Shown here: positions 33,890 to 47,172 of the stretch, in pieces
Numbering within the stretch: position 1 is the stretch's first letter
Layout of the letters: each line of letters starts with the position of its first letter
Assembly: GCA_004352715.1 (NCBI GenBank)
Contig: SCFE01000003.1
Location: 5,270,979-5,334,978, forward strand
Origin: Hofstenia miamia
Taxonomy: Eukaryota; Xenacoelomorpha; Acoela
DNA: 64,000 bases
Direction of reading: 5' to 3'
The notes under the pieces: generated by a model
What the model was told of the DNA's origin: nothing
Database searches by the model: none
What the model saw: the letters and a program-made list of their open reading frames with translations, nothing else
Program-made: the position numbers and the translations under genes

Positions 33890-36800
33890 TAATACATATT
33901 GCTGTTTTAATTCTTGTACATATCAGCAGGTTGATGTTAATGTGAATGTTTCAATGAAAACTAAATTTTCAATTTTAATTTCTATTTGAATTTGATAACA
34001 AATTGTAGTTGAAAACAGTCAGTTATGAAAGGTGATTTCCATTGAGTTTGACAGCCTTCTGGAGATCAATGGCTAAAAAAAGCTCTTTTTCGGAATAGTT
34101 TATAACTTCTATGGTAAAAATCAATAAATGAGATCGCGGGGTGGTTGAAAGTGTTCAAAAGAGTAGCAATAAGTTAAATACATTGACCTGAAAGGAATTA
34201 ATAAAGTTTCTTTCAAAATTTTAAAGATTAATATTCGCTGTATATTATATGATTAGGGTGGTGTATAATTCCGTCTAGAAAAAATATTTAAAAATAAGAA
34301 TAAACTTAGTATTATGACAATTTGAAGATAAATTTTTAAAAACTGTATTTTTATTGATAGTTTGTCGTTTGTTGCGAAAAGACGTTGTTTTGTAATGTCG
34401 TTTTAGTGCTGTTATTATGTCGTTCAGCGACGTCGTAAGACAGTTCTATGTTTACTGAGATATAATTTTGAAATCATGTCTTTTCTTCAAACAAGAAAAT
34501 AGTTTAAAATAAAGCCGACTTTGAAATGGGACTGTCAATTGCTAAAATCTTTATTTCCATATTTACTCTATTCAAAGCACAACAGGAAAAACCATTTGAA
34601 TATAATGCTTTTATATTTTAACTGAGCTATTTTAAAAAAATCATGCATCTCTAAAAATATACTAAATGTATTTTTTATAAACGTGCTTATGTCATGTATA
34701 GCTTCTAGATGATAACCAGAAGTAAATTCATAGATTAGTATGATTTTAATAGTTTATAAAAATTTTCTATCAGTTAACACTACTAGATATCTAGCAAGAC
34801 AATTACCAAAAAACGGAGTGATCGAAAAAGTAAAACAACGTTTCTTTTGTTTTTCGCCGAAGAAGTCACTAATAGAAGTGGGTAAAATTACCTTATAATT
34901 GCCTTCCTTTGGAAAGAGTCGCAGTATATTTTAATTGAACAATTTCTGATGCGTTTGCATAAATTCTTCAATACCACTTCAAAAATTGAATTAAAATGCA
35001 AAAATTACGTAGAAAGTATATTCCAATGCCTTATTTTTTCTCAATGCTAAAATCTTTTAAGCTTCACATTAGCAGACGAAGTCTTTGCCTTTTGAAAAGT
35101 TTAGCCTCAGCATTCAGTTACATTTGGTTATATGAGTTGCAAAGAATATAAAAAATATATGATGATTATATGTGTATTCTTTACTGAAATGAATTCATCT
35201 TAGATTAAATATTAATTCACTATTTTTAGGCAATAACTACTAAATATTATGTCTTGGTCTCATTCTATTGGTCTTTCAACCATCCTCGAAAAGACAAGAC
35301 ACAGGGTGCTAAGTCAAAACTTCAGTGTAGTCAGACGTACCAAAAACTCGAATAATTTATGTTCAAATTAACTGAGCATTCATCCGTTCAAGAGTAACAT
35401 TAAAATTTAAGGGACCACCATCTTCATTAAAATTATGTCTGCAATATTGTTCTAAGTATATCAACTTGATGATTTTCACTTTTCAGTATGGAGACAAAAT
35501 TTTAAGTCATGAGATATATTAACAAATGACAGAAAAAAGACGATCATCGACTAATGTATAAAAATAAAACAACGCTTGTACAAACTATAGGTATTTTTAG
35601 CATAGAGTATCTTTGAAACAAATAAATCGGTGATGATACGGACTTTGTGATCTAACTAATGAATATGAAGCTTGCATAAGCATCGCCAAATTCAAGCCAT
35701 CGAGAAGAGCATGCGTAAGTTATATGGCTAAAACTTAAGCTTATTAAAAATTATGGATGAAAAGATGCAAAAATCTCTCTTAATAATTTAGCCTCAATTC
35801 TTATCAGTTAATACCGAAGAAGAAAACTATGTAAATTTGTGAATAATGTTTATTCAATATAAATGTAAACAATGGAAGCTGTTTTGGCAGTTATCCTTGT
35901 GCTGGAAAGCAATTAACGATTACACAATTTTTAATAATGTCAAATCCGGGGACATTTATTTTACAAATTCAAAATGCAACAAGTTTAAATCGATTGGAAT
36001 TCGCAAAGTTTGATTAGAAATTACTATATATACAACAGAAATTTGGGAATATAATTTGTTTTAAAGGCCATATATCATTATTTGATGTGAAAACCGGTGA
36101 GCATCCAAGTTATTGCAATGCTTAAATCAACCGCAAGAGAAAGCACAATTTTCAATAGTCCTAATTCACAGGCTTGTAGTTGTGTGGGATTTTTCACACA
36201 AAAACCAACACTACAGATAAAAAAAAATTGTTGGATCACACAACGCCACTCAACAAAACAAAGTCATAAATGTGTAAGATATCCACTAAAAAGCAACAAA
36301 ACATATCTTTTGATAGAGTTCTGCGAAAATTGGACAAAAAACAAAACACGCTATCAGCCAAATTTGAATTAATATTTGAATCTATGTTGTTTTATATTTC
36401 CAATTTTACTATAATTTGCCAAGCAAAAATATTGTATATAATATCTCAGTACAGTTTTCAATTTGATTTCTAATAATTGTATTTGCAAACTTAATTACAT
36501 TATGGGACCAGATATAGGTGTAAGTTAGCAAATCTCACAAAACACAACGGTTCGAAAAAGGGAACGAAAATTTGTAGCACACAAGTCTCTGTTTTCGATA
36601 TAATTATAGTAAGCAAAGATGGTAATAAAGGCTGATGCACAATTGTAATACATGTCAAATCGGTTCGGGTAGAGATATTAAATTTCCAATCGAGTTAAAA
36701 TCGGGTTGATGCTAATATTATCTTCTAAATATTTGAAAGTTGTTCATATTTACGTAAAATCCCCACATGCATGTAAATGATATTTCCTTAACTTAAACTT

Positions 36801-38025
36801 TATTTACGATGAAATTACTACATTTGATTGGTTAATGGTCATTTCAATTCAGTATCCAATGATTATTTTGATTATCATGTGTGAAGCTAAATTTAAGAAA
36901 ACACCATTTGCATGAATCTAATATTTCAAGTTGCCCAGTGCAATCGAATGTCATCTTTTCAGCCCAAACATTAAGGGCGCAATCAGAACCTAATTTTGCA
37001 AGGAGACATAGTTCAACGTCCTCCTTCAGATATTCCAAGTTGATTTAGGTTGGTTATATAAATCAAAAACTTTTCCGTAAGAAACTAGCAAATTACAAAA
37101 CTGTGAAATTTGGGGTCGATTTTTTTGAATATTTTATCACAGGAAATTTATAAAAGTTCAATAACATTTTTAATGCAAAGTATTGATACCATTTATGTAT
37201 TGAGATGATGGGAAATAGTCATCCACTGGATGGGAATCCACACAGTTTATATATTACACGAGGCTCTGATGCTGCAGGAGGAAGGAAATCGTTTTGAATA
37301 TTTAATGGTATACTTACATAAACAGCCTACATAATTCATTTAACAATATAAGCTTTCTTAATGTTATTTACCTTCGTTGTAACAGGAGTATATTTTCTTG
37401 CGTGCTATGAAGATGTCATGAATGTACTGCTAAAAAACTTGTTACATTTTATCTGCAAGGATTTTGAGATTTTAAGATTTTCCCTTTTCCTGTGTACGTT
37501 TATATTTGAATGTTCCACATTAAAGTAGGTAGCGAGATATAGAATTAGATTATGGTTCATAACTGTTGTCAACCATGTCAGAAAATTATTTTCAATTTTG
37601 TTAGCCATCTAGTGGTAGACTCAAGAATTTCTTTGTTTTAGTTCTCTTATCTACACTGCATTTTTCAGATTATAAATTGCTAAGTTTTTTTTACGATTAA
37701 TTTAAATTTCTTTTAAGGTGTTAAGTTCTAATTGGAATGTTTGATTTTCAGTTATATGGATTTGTATTTAATAAATAAAATCATTTATTCAACGTAGAAT
37801 ACCTAGCTACCAGAGATGGAATCGGTCAGATCTCGGATCAGATCGGACACGGATCAAATCGGATCTAAATTTAATATAATAGTCGCCACTCATCATCACA
37901 CTGGTTCTCAAATTATCGTTGGAGCCTAATTTATTATATTACCATTGCAAATAAAAGCAAAAAGATAAAACGACAGCGAGTACAGAAAACACTAGCAAAC
38001 TATAATAGATTTTCTGCCTCATTAT
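33885..38025. other. 4.1 kb without a recognised feature
   Basis: Only short frames occur, such as 36097-36372 and 36844-37038, none with a domain. A stretch at 37815-37875 has repeated GGATC/CGGATC motifs, and 36656-36715 has TCGGTTCGGGT-type sequence; both could be decayed hAT-type MITE ends. Confidence 0.55.
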
Positions 38026-38309
38026 CAGGGTTTTCGAGTCGAGTTCGAGTTATTCGGACCGAGTTCGAGTTTTTAAGTTTCGAGTATTTTTTTAAAGAAA
38101 ATTCCGAGTTCGATCGAGTTTTTTTTCAAATTCCGGGTTAAATAATTAATTGCTATTGGTAAAGAAATTGAAATTTAAAATAATTTCATTCTAACGGTAT
38201 TTTCGATCAAATTCAAGTTTTGATGATTTCTTCTCCGAGTTTTTCCGATCGTATGTTGCGAGCTTATTCGAGTTCGAATTCTTAACATTCCAAGTACTCG
38301 AAAACCCTG
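38026..38309. mobile_element. hAT-type MITE, 284 bp
   Basis: Begins CAGGGTTTTCGAGT and ends ACTCGAAAACCCTG, perfect 14-base inverted repeats. The flanks CTCATTAT (38018-38025) and CTCATAAT (38310-38317) are an 8-base target duplication with one difference. The interior is rich in CGAGTT/AACTCG motifs and has no transposase. The termini, the 8-base duplication and the size all point to a non-autonomous hAT element. Confidence 0.88.
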
Positions 38310-38317
38310 CTCATAAT

Positions 38318-40970
38318 ACATTTCAATAGTATTTATACAAAACGTTAATACCTGCATTGTATTTACAATTTTCCCTCGTCGATCAAAGTTTAAATCAGCA
38401 ACATAAATTTAAAACGAGGGGACAATCAATTATAGCCCTAGTTCGTATGACTAACGTAGAAATTACACAATTGCAAAGTAGATCGAAATAAATCTTAATA
38501 AATCAAGTTACTACATGTATTTACAAAAGGCTTTACAATTTATATAATAAGTATTATTATAACTAAGAGATATCAACGGTAACCAAGGAAACTTTTGCTA
38601 ATAGTCGCTTCCCTGTTTCCCTGGCTACCACAACCGGGGCTTCGTTGATTAATTGGGACCCTAGGATTTTGCCAATAGTCGCTACTGGCCTAATAGGTAC
38701 AACCAATCAAATACAGATGCCCGATTGTACCCCGAGTGACATTATAGTATATTGTACATTTTATGAATTACGTACATTTTTCCACTGAATGCCACTTTAA
38801 ATGTGGTAAAAATCTCAATGTCAGTAAAATTTTGTAATTGAATTTCATTGTTCATACAACATGTTCCGTGTTATTCTTCCTAAGAACTTATAAAACTAGT
38901 GACGAATATTTCAAATCTGAAAATGCGATTCATGTTAGCAATCACATAAAGATAAAATTGTAGTGATAAAAAACATTTGTTTGTATAAACTTGTAAATGG
39001 AAAAGCAGAATAAACAAAGAAGCAAGTGAAATACCTTAGTCGCTGCAAAATTTAATGATGCTCATGTAGGATGCACATAAGCAACTTCAATGCTAAGATC
39101 AACTAAGTTTTTGGAAGATTCGTGATTATTATAACCACTAATACAAGATTTTTAATAGAAATACCTTTGGCATAGCAATAACAAGACATAAATTTATTTA
39201 ATGTGGCTTTTATATAATTAAAAATTTTAATCCCAATTAGTATCCAATTTCCATGAAAAGTAAAATTCAAAATTTATATTTAATTTTAGTTTGAAAAACG
39301 AACTTTTCCATCACAGATTTCAATACACTATACTACAAAAATTTTTAATGTCTTTCAATATTTATTTTGGGTTTGTTCTTCAATTTGACGTTGTTTGTGC
39401 TATTCTTGTTTTCATCGCCTTAGCTGCAATTTTGAAATAAATTTATCTTGTTTGAAACAACTTCAATTCACAGTGACATTGCAAAGTGGATATTTTTGAA
39501 TTTTGAGAAAAAATTAATACGGGAGGCAATACTATAAGAAACTCAACAATTTAAACTCTATAAATATATTTTGATTATATTTAATGGAAATTTAAAGAAT
39601 TAGATTACTACAAAGCTTTAAAATAAGTAAAAAATGAATTTGTTGGGGTTTTGGCAGAACAATGATCACTTTCCACTCATAATCAAAGCCACGTCAATCA
39701 GAAACGAATGTGCTTCTCTTAAATGGATAATTACAGACAAAAAATCTATCTATTTTAAACATAAATGGATATTGGCCGAAAATGAAGGCCCACATCTAGC
39801 CGAACTCTGCTTAGGCCCATTTAAATCCTAGCTACTTTTGGCCCATTTTATAATCGTTGACCAAAACAATTCTTCGATTTTTTGGTTCGCTTGACCAATT
39901 GTAGTATTAAAAAAGCAATTGATAATATTGTAATAATTAAAAATTTAGCATTGATTTTTTAACACATTGCTTTTAAATTATATAGGATTCACTACATTTA
40001 AGTTGATTTGCATGCACAATTGAGTAAGTCATCCTATTTTTCCAGTACCTCGATCAAACCCTACCCTGTTTCCTCTGATATATCGTATATGTCCATTTTT
40101 GATCTCAAGACAGTGTTGAGGCGCTTAAACATTTTTTTTGGCATTTGAAAAAGATAAATATATTTAAGTCCATGTTTATTTATTGTTGAATACTTATGTA
40201 TTTTCGGATCGGTATTGCAATAATCAATAATCACATTCAAAGAAATATTCTAAGCTTTGATAAATTAAATATATTGAGAAGAAACAAGCTGATGAAGTCT
40301 TCATACCTTCTTCACACTTGCAAATCTAAATGAAACACATGCATTATATTACACAGTAGCGAATTTTAAGGCATTTGGGATACATTTCAAATCAAAGGAA
40401 TTCTAAATCAACATCACTAACTTATTTGTTATTAAGGAGGTATTATTATTTAATAACGGATTTTCAAATTTTCAGAATTGTTTATATAGAAACTGATGCA
40501 TTCAAAAAAATCTAGCGAACAAAATTTCATTGTATTTCACTATACTAAATGATATTCCAATCAAATTTAAACAACAACAGTTAGGAGAAAAATATTTAGA
40601 GATTCTTTTAAGAGGGTTTTAATTTTTTTCTTAAAATTTTTACGGCGCAGACATGGATATTGTGAACAATAAAATATGCGCATTAGACATTTAAGGATTT
40701 GAGCAATAGCATTAGATTTTTTGTTGTTATGGTGCATTAAAAAATAACACCACTAGATTTTTCTAGACCTTGCCCGATAGAATTTTGGAAATTTCGTTTT
40801 AACATTATAGGCACGTGATATAACAATATATGCATAGATTGTTCTACATTTTTTGGATCTTGATTTCATAATATATTTGAATGTTTTTGTAAATACAATC
40901 CTATAGCGTCATTAAAGAATAATTATTGCGTTTCAGTCTCATTGAAATTTTTAGTTTTGCATAAAAGTAA
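38318..40970. other. No recognised gene
   Basis: A less AT-rich patch at 38580-38750 holds two copies of a CTAATAGTCGCT/CCAATAGTCGCT motif about 65 bases apart. Nothing else was recognised. Confidence 0.55.
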
Positions 40971-41115
40971 TGTTTGGGTAGTTTTCGGCTATTGTCGCAA
41001 CAGTATCTTGAAGAATTTTTAAACAAGAAACTTTGTATCCCTTTTCTGGGGAATCAAGAAAAACTGGATCAACACTGCATTCTCGAAATATATGCATCGC
41101 TTTGTATTAGAGAAT

Positions 41116-41141
41116 GCGATATATATATATATATATATCGC
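41116..41141. repeat. GCGAT(AT)nATCGC perfect palindrome
   Basis: 26-base palindrome made of a TA run capped by GCG/CGC. The 11-base word ATCGCTTTGTA occurs just before it (41096) and overlaps its right end (41137). Confidence 0.85.
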
Positions 41142-41417
41142 TTTGTACAATTAAATTTTGAACCAAAATATAATGAACCCCCGTCTACCCAAACCTCTAA
41201 AAATGATATCCAAGCTATATTTGAAACATAATTAAGCGCTTTAAACTGTGATGAGTCTTCAACTATTTTAAATAAGTTTCTAGCAATGTTGATATTTTCT
41301 ATATATCAATTGTTTGCATAAAATTAATACGTCTTTAACTGGTCAGGAAATTTAACTTGTAAATGTTTCGCTTGGTTTAGTTATTGTGTGTCTGTATGAT
41401 CCTATAAAACGGCTCAG

Positions 41418-41418
<1 letters not shown>

Positions 41419-41474
<56 letters not shown>
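41419..41474. repeat. (TA)n microsatellite
   Basis: Pure TA run of 56 bases. Confidence 0.97.
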
Positions 41475-41478
<4 letters not shown>

Positions 41479-42179
41479 GCAATAATAAATTTATTTAAAT
41501 GGTTGCAATAGTAATCTGTCATTATGTGTTCTTTTCATTGTGTTAGTTCAACCAAAATGCTATTTTAAAGGATATCGCCCCCTCAATATTTATGTAATTA
41601 ATTTTTTATATATAGTACGTATGGCAGTTATATTTTGACTTGCGCAAGGTCATGTTAATGTGTACATGAGTATTCCGATTATTGAATTACAATTTTTCAC
41701 GTACGAAAAATGAAATTTAACAAATTCTAACATTGATAAATATTCTATATTTATGTTGAAGCACTTGGCTATTAATGTGGATAAAAAGTAAAAAAAGAAT
41801 TAAATTGCGAAAAAAACTTTTTTGCGTCAAGGGGAAAGTTGAACACAAAATAGATTGAAAATATATTCGATCCTCTCCTCCGTGCGCTTTCGCTTTCAAT
41901 TCTGTAAGGTGTTTACCCTAGGAATCTATTGAATTCATCATATAAATGTAAACGCTACCAAGCGCTATTGAAATCGTTAAATGAAATCAACATGAGGAAA
42001 GATGTCAACGCATTCATGCACTATTCAATTTCCTTGACGAATTTATCATGTCCAACTAGTGTAAATGGGGCTTAAGGAGAGTCCCTGATCTGGTCCATTA
42101 AAAACCGGATCAATTTGTAACAAACATTTGAGAATTGTTTGCAAACTCTTAGAAATTGCATAGAAATAATGTAGAAATT

Positions 42180-42370
42180 ATTTAGAAAATACTTAGTAAT
42201 GGTTTAGAAATCATTTAGAAGACGTTTAGAAGACACTAGATGCCATTAAACAACGCTAAGCAATGGTGTTTTATAAGACGTTTAGAAAACGTTTTAGAAC
42301 ATCACTTGGTTGATACTAGATGGTATTCAGCAAAGTTTGGAAATTTTGTTCTATAAGAGGTTTAGAAGAT
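42180..42370. repeat. Imperfect tandem repeat, TTTAGAAGAC-type
   Basis: Repeated TTTAGAA/GTTTAGAAGA words, with two diverged ~80-base units each holding ACTAGATG and ending in TTTATAAGA/TCTATAAGAGGTTTAGAA. The rest of 41475-44655 shows nothing recognised. Confidence 0.5.
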
Positions 42371-44655
42371 GTACTTTAAGATGTCTTACGACGTGTCATG
42401 CCAATATAAGACGGATATAAAACGTTTTATTGTTTATTGGGTGAAAGCAAAATATTATTTGACAATTCTCATGCAAAATACATCGGTAGAAATGAAATCA
42501 CGTATAGCATCGAATTTAAAGAATTTGAACACAATCCAGTTTAAAACAAGGCAAAGTTCAAATTGCTCCCTTCGAACAACAAATTTTTCTTTGAAACCTC
42601 TCCGATATATCATCTGGAGTGGTGACTAGAGCTAAGTACCAGCCGGCTTATCCGCCGCCGGAAAATTTCAAACACGTTTGTTGATTTTTCTTTTTTGAAG
42701 ATAGTTTAAGTAGTTAATCAATCAAAATTAACAAAAAGAATATATCAATGTGGGTTTTGACGCCATTGAAGCTTTTCAAAATCTTGCAGGCACTGAGGGA
42801 TGACAATTTAACCTTATTAAGGATTTAAAAAAGTCGTTGATGTGACAGTCAATGCCATAACTAATGGGCTGCTGTTGCCCATATTTACAGATATTTCAAG
42901 CCCATGTCGTTCTCAGCCCACATTAAAATCTGTTAAAATATAATTGTTATTTTTATTTTCTAAATTTATTAATTTGTATAATAAATTCATAAAAAATTGG
43001 GTTTCTTGAAAAAATGGTTAAGCTATACAAAAAGTTTGGCATCAAAAACTTGTCATTTATAGAGATTTCATCTAGCGATGCTTTGGATTAGGGTGTTTTA
43101 GGGGAAAATAAAAAATTTTATTAGTATTATTTGAATATAGCATATTTATCTTAAAATTAGTGTGTAAATTTAACATTAAAATTGTTTTAATGCAAGATCT
43201 GTAATACATACGAATGTGGTGTCTTGTTATATTTTGCTTAAATACTTGATAAATAGTAAATAGTTAAAATGAAAAAGATTAAGTTGTTTCTGTTATAATA
43301 TTTATTGATTATTATAGTCCAATTGCAGTCGAACATATACCAAAAACCCACCCTAACCACACTGTTGACTGACACCTCCTTTAAAAGAAATTAAATTTAA
43401 ATAACATTGCCATGTAGAATTTTTGATGTTCTCTCTGAAAAACTTTATTTCGTGAAAATCTGTTAAGAATTGACTGAGCTACGATCTTCCAAATTTTGGG
43501 CATATGAAATGAAGGAATTCAACAAAGACTGGGTTTTAGTGGAAGTGGCGTTATTTTCGGAATAATTTATGGACCCTGTTGCTCATATTTTGAATGTTTA
43601 CTTAAGAAACAAATTGTTGAATTGACTTAGAGATTGAGTAGACTTTTGTAAGGCAAAAAGTATCGAACTGTTTGATGAAAAGTAGTTGGAAAATCTGAGA
43701 AGCCTAGTGATATAATATCCATAAAATTGGTAAGTCATAAACACGATGAAACAGCACTTGGGTGGCTGTGGTGAGAGTGGTGGGTGCGCTGGGGAAGAGC
43801 CATTAAATATAGTGATCATCCACTATATTTGGATGAATTGCTGCTCTCATATTACAGCCTTCTTGTTGAATTTTCTATTCCAACTTATATTTAGATAGCC
43901 AGTACTCTGTTAATTCTTATCCCATTCTTTAACTCTTTTCACCATTCTTTAGAGCTCCTTTAGTTCTATAATACAATGCTATTATTATATTTTTAATTAC
44001 TATTCCCTTTGAGTAATTGACACTAATTACAATCTTCGAATTTCTCCTAAACTGCATGGACTGATGCATTTCGGAAAGCTAATACTCTGTGACTTCTAAA
44101 GTTATGGACTAATGTTATGTGTCAAAATATTTGCAGTGAATAGCTCAATGTGAAACTATTTTTAATTTTTCGAATTTATCTTTACTAGTTGGACAGTATC
44201 GACCAAAGCAAATTGTCAATTTTACCACTTCTTTTATAATTTATTTATATTTCAGAAGGCTATTGCAAAGTCAATTTTGACGCTATAGTCACAATATTTA
44301 TATAATTCTCTAGCTAATCAAAAACTATATGAGCCAATGTTTTTCAATTTTTGATTTGATCAATACTTTTCAAGTAAACTGCAAACATTGCAGCAATCGA
44401 TTTTTACGATCTCAAAGTGTTTTTCAAAGACTATTAATGCAATGCAAATTTATCTCGTAGAAATAAGTGTTTCTTGTACACAATCTAGCTGCGCAGGAAT
44501 GCTTAATACATTACAGAGGTCGAAACCAATACCTTTAAATGAAGATTGACACAAATAATTCGATTCTATAGATGCAACTGTCAAATAATTTGACCAATAT
44601 TATTGTTAAAAGTTAGGAATATTTCAGCCAAAATTCGAAACCTAAAACTCATGAA

Positions 44656-44682
44656 CTATATATATATATATATATATATATA
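44656..44682. repeat. (TA)n microsatellite
   Basis: TA run at the 3' end of the protease-like fossil. Confidence 0.95.
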
Positions 44683-44694
44683 ATACAAATATTT

Positions 44695-44975
44695 CGGGTA
44701 TATTGTTGAAAAATAAAAAAGCACGAAAAATACAATAAGCACCACAAACTGGCGATGTTCCCTGGAACTTAGTTTTTTGATCACCTTTATACACATGGAA
44801 TCTTGGATACATAGTTAGACAGTAATGTTCAATATCGGGGTACTGGCTTAGTGGACAACTGAGAGAATCCTTGAATATTAAGTTCTCCTTGAATCTCATT
44901 ATATCAACAACCAATGGGTTCCGGAATGAACAGCTGGACTTGCATTAGAAATTAGAAAAGAGTTTTGGACAAAGC
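44695..44975 (-). pseudogene. Polinton/Maverick-type cysteine protease fossil
   Basis: Minus strand. One frame has FLISNASPAVHSGTHWLLI, with the His of GTHWL at 44914-44916. After a frameshift a second frame has PDIEHYCLTMYPRF, then TSPVCGAYCIF with the Cys box at 44732-44746. This order (N..P...GTHW, then a distal S..CGxYC) is that of the adenain-type protease of Polinton/Maverick elements and adenovirus-like adintoviruses, where it matures capsid-type proteins. The N-terminal residues are not recognisable and no other Polinton genes (polB, integrase, ATPase, capsid) are seen nearby. The assignment rests on two motifs and their spacing. Confidence 0.55.
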
Positions 44976-45642
44976 TAGGTGGTATGCAATCTGAACAATT
45001 TATACCAAAAAAACGCCAATGTAGTGATGGGATTTGGAGAATAATGCGTCTAATCTCGTCAGCATACACTAAGCATGTAAATATTTGTAGAGTTCATTTT
45101 ACCTAAACTTCACATATATCCAAAACAATAAAGACTGTACATGACCCAAAATTGGTAAATCATATGGAGAAATTGAGAACATCGTTTTTGTAAATGTTGT
45201 AGCCATCTAACGGATCAATTTGAAAATGTATATTACCAGCAAAATTAAAATTGACAATTTATGCTGACAGAAAATGCTTTGTAGGAATTAATTATAGCAT
45301 TCTCTTATCAAATGCCATAAAAGCTGTTGCCATAAATATTTAGCGCGTTGCAAAATGAATCAATAACAACCTATAAAAGCTTTTATGTGCATTTTCTAAA
45401 CAGTGGATATAGTTATTTCGACATCTACGTCTAAACAAACAAAACCGTTAATCCTATTTAAAGTATTGCAACTACTAGATGAATATGTCGAATGCATATA
45501 GACCAATTTTCTATACTGTAATCTATCTTGCTTTATTTGATTTTCCTTGAAAATTGCATTAAGAATGAAGGCAATTCATAGCTACAAGAAAAAGAGCGTT
45601 TCGGAAAACTCCCACTTACTTGGTGCTGATGGAAGTTGATAT

Positions 45643-45762
45643 AAAATTTATCAATTAACCGTGACCTTGAATTAGATGCTAAAGATGTGCTAGATGAGCT
45701 CTCTCAAAAAGCACTTGAAGATTGAATTTTTTATTACAGTGAACTACGTTTGAATTATGAAT
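45643..45762. repeat. 120-bp copy of a hAT C-terminal segment ending at an N gap
   Basis: Identical to 46870-46989, which is the end of the hAT element at 46533-47164. It encodes RDLELDAKDVLDELSQKALE and stop. The left flank differs and the right side is the 12-N gap. Confidence 0.9.
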
Positions 45763-45774
45763 NNNNNNNNNNNN
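45763..45774. other. Assembly gap (12 N) followed by (TA)n
   Basis: Short N run between the 120-bp repeat and a TA tract (45777-45812). Confidence 1.
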
Positions 45775-45782
45775 TATTTATA

Positions 45783-45812
<30 letters not shown>

Positions 45813-45814
<2 letters not shown>

Positions 45815-46524
45815 GAAATGATATGTTCCCTAAATGATAAAAAGAACAACTGCAATACTAGTAATAAGTATTCTAAGGGGTATATTGCTTGGATATGTAG
45901 GAAAGTATTATTTTCCTTAAAACATTACATAAATTGTTGTAGTAAAAGAAACTAACAACATTCTAAATGAAATTCGTGTAAAAACTTGTCGAAATATTTT
46001 TAGTGAAACTCCAGTAGTTTTGTAAAACGTGGAAATACATATAGAAATTCAAATAAACAGAAATTTCCTCTTCGTATAGAATTAATTTTTATGAAATTGT
46101 TGAATAACAGATCAGCAGAATGTAAATGCTCTTGTTGTGTTTCCCTTTTCTCAGGGACATTTTAGACACCCCAGTTAAAATTACCTCAAATATGTGATAT
46201 AAGATTTCATGAACTTTCTAATATATTGTACTTTGTTGTGACATAATTATTCATACAATCTAATGGATGCGTTTATTACAATAAATCAGTGGTGTTTTTT
46301 TTTTTTAACATTTCGGTATGTTTCAGACATTTATTTTCTTGATTTGATTTATGCCAATTTTACTTCGAAACGAGATAGGCATCCCAAAAATTTGTGCAGA
46401 AGTCCATAACTGCACCTTGGCTGCATTATTTCAATGAAGACAGTACAGAAACCCACTGTTTTTACATTGAATCATGATGGATTCACTACATTTTGGTGAA
46501 GCAAATATTTGTTCAAGTTTAGTA
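45813..46524. other. No recognised feature
   Basis: AT-rich DNA between the gap-associated TA run and the hAT target duplication. Confidence 0.55.
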
Positions 46525-46532
46525 CCTCACAT

Positions 46533-47164
46533 CAGTGGCGCAGCCAATGGGGAGGCACACTGGGCACGTGCCACCCCCGAAATTGAAGAACAAAAAAAAT
46601 TCTGAACAAAAGTTAAAAATGCTTTAATGCTGGAGGTGACATTGATATCACACTGTTTCTTCCGCTGAAAGGGATAAAATTAATTTGTTTGCACACCAGC
46701 AAATTCATCCCACGACAATTCACCCAGCCCATCCCTCAAATTCGCACTTTGTTTAAGATTTTTCTAACATTGCCACTTACGTCTGCAACTTGCGAAGATC
46801 ATTTTCACTGTTAAGAAGGCTGAAGACATACACTCGTCGTACAATGGGACAGAAAAAGTTAAATGGGTTAAAATTTATCAATTAACCGTGACCTTGAATT
46901 AGATGCTAAAGATGTGCTAGATGAGCTCTCTCAAAAAGCACTTGAAGATTGAATTTTTTATTACAGTGAACTACGTTTGAATTATGAATGTTGACTTATC
47001 AAGTTTTGAAAATTATATCTTTTGTATGCATTATTCTTGTTCAATTTAACAATAGATATTTAACAGTTAAATAAAAAAAGCATAGGTATCAAAAATTTAA
47101 TTTTATCAACGTTCAAAAATCTATTTTGTGCCCATACCGAAACGAAATCCTGGCTGCGTGCTTG
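46533..47164 (+). mobile_element. Internally deleted hAT element with perfect 8-bp target duplication
   Basis: Starts CAGTGGCGCAGCCAATGGGG, a typical hAT end, and stops at GGCTGCGTGCTTG, an imperfect inverse. CCTCACAT flanks it on both sides (46525-46532 and 47165-47172). Inside, the plus strand has the hAT dimerisation core in a frayed form (RRSFSLLRRLKTYTRRTMGQ, then KLNGL) and the transposase C-terminus DLELDAKDVLDELSQKALED. The catalytic domain is deleted. Confidence 0.9.
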
Positions 47165-47172
47165 CCTCACAT

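Noticed and set aside
36097-36473. Overlapping plus-strand frames as a gene
   Set aside because: No domain, no repeat support and biased AT-rich composition.
41096-41147. 11-bp direct repeats around the TA palindrome as a target duplication
   Set aside because: The second copy overlaps the palindrome itself and no element lies between, so simple repeat slippage explains it.
44642-44914. 90-codon frame as a complete host gene
   Set aside because: Its start is not supported, the preceding motif lies in another frame and the end is a TA repeat. It fits a decayed protease better.
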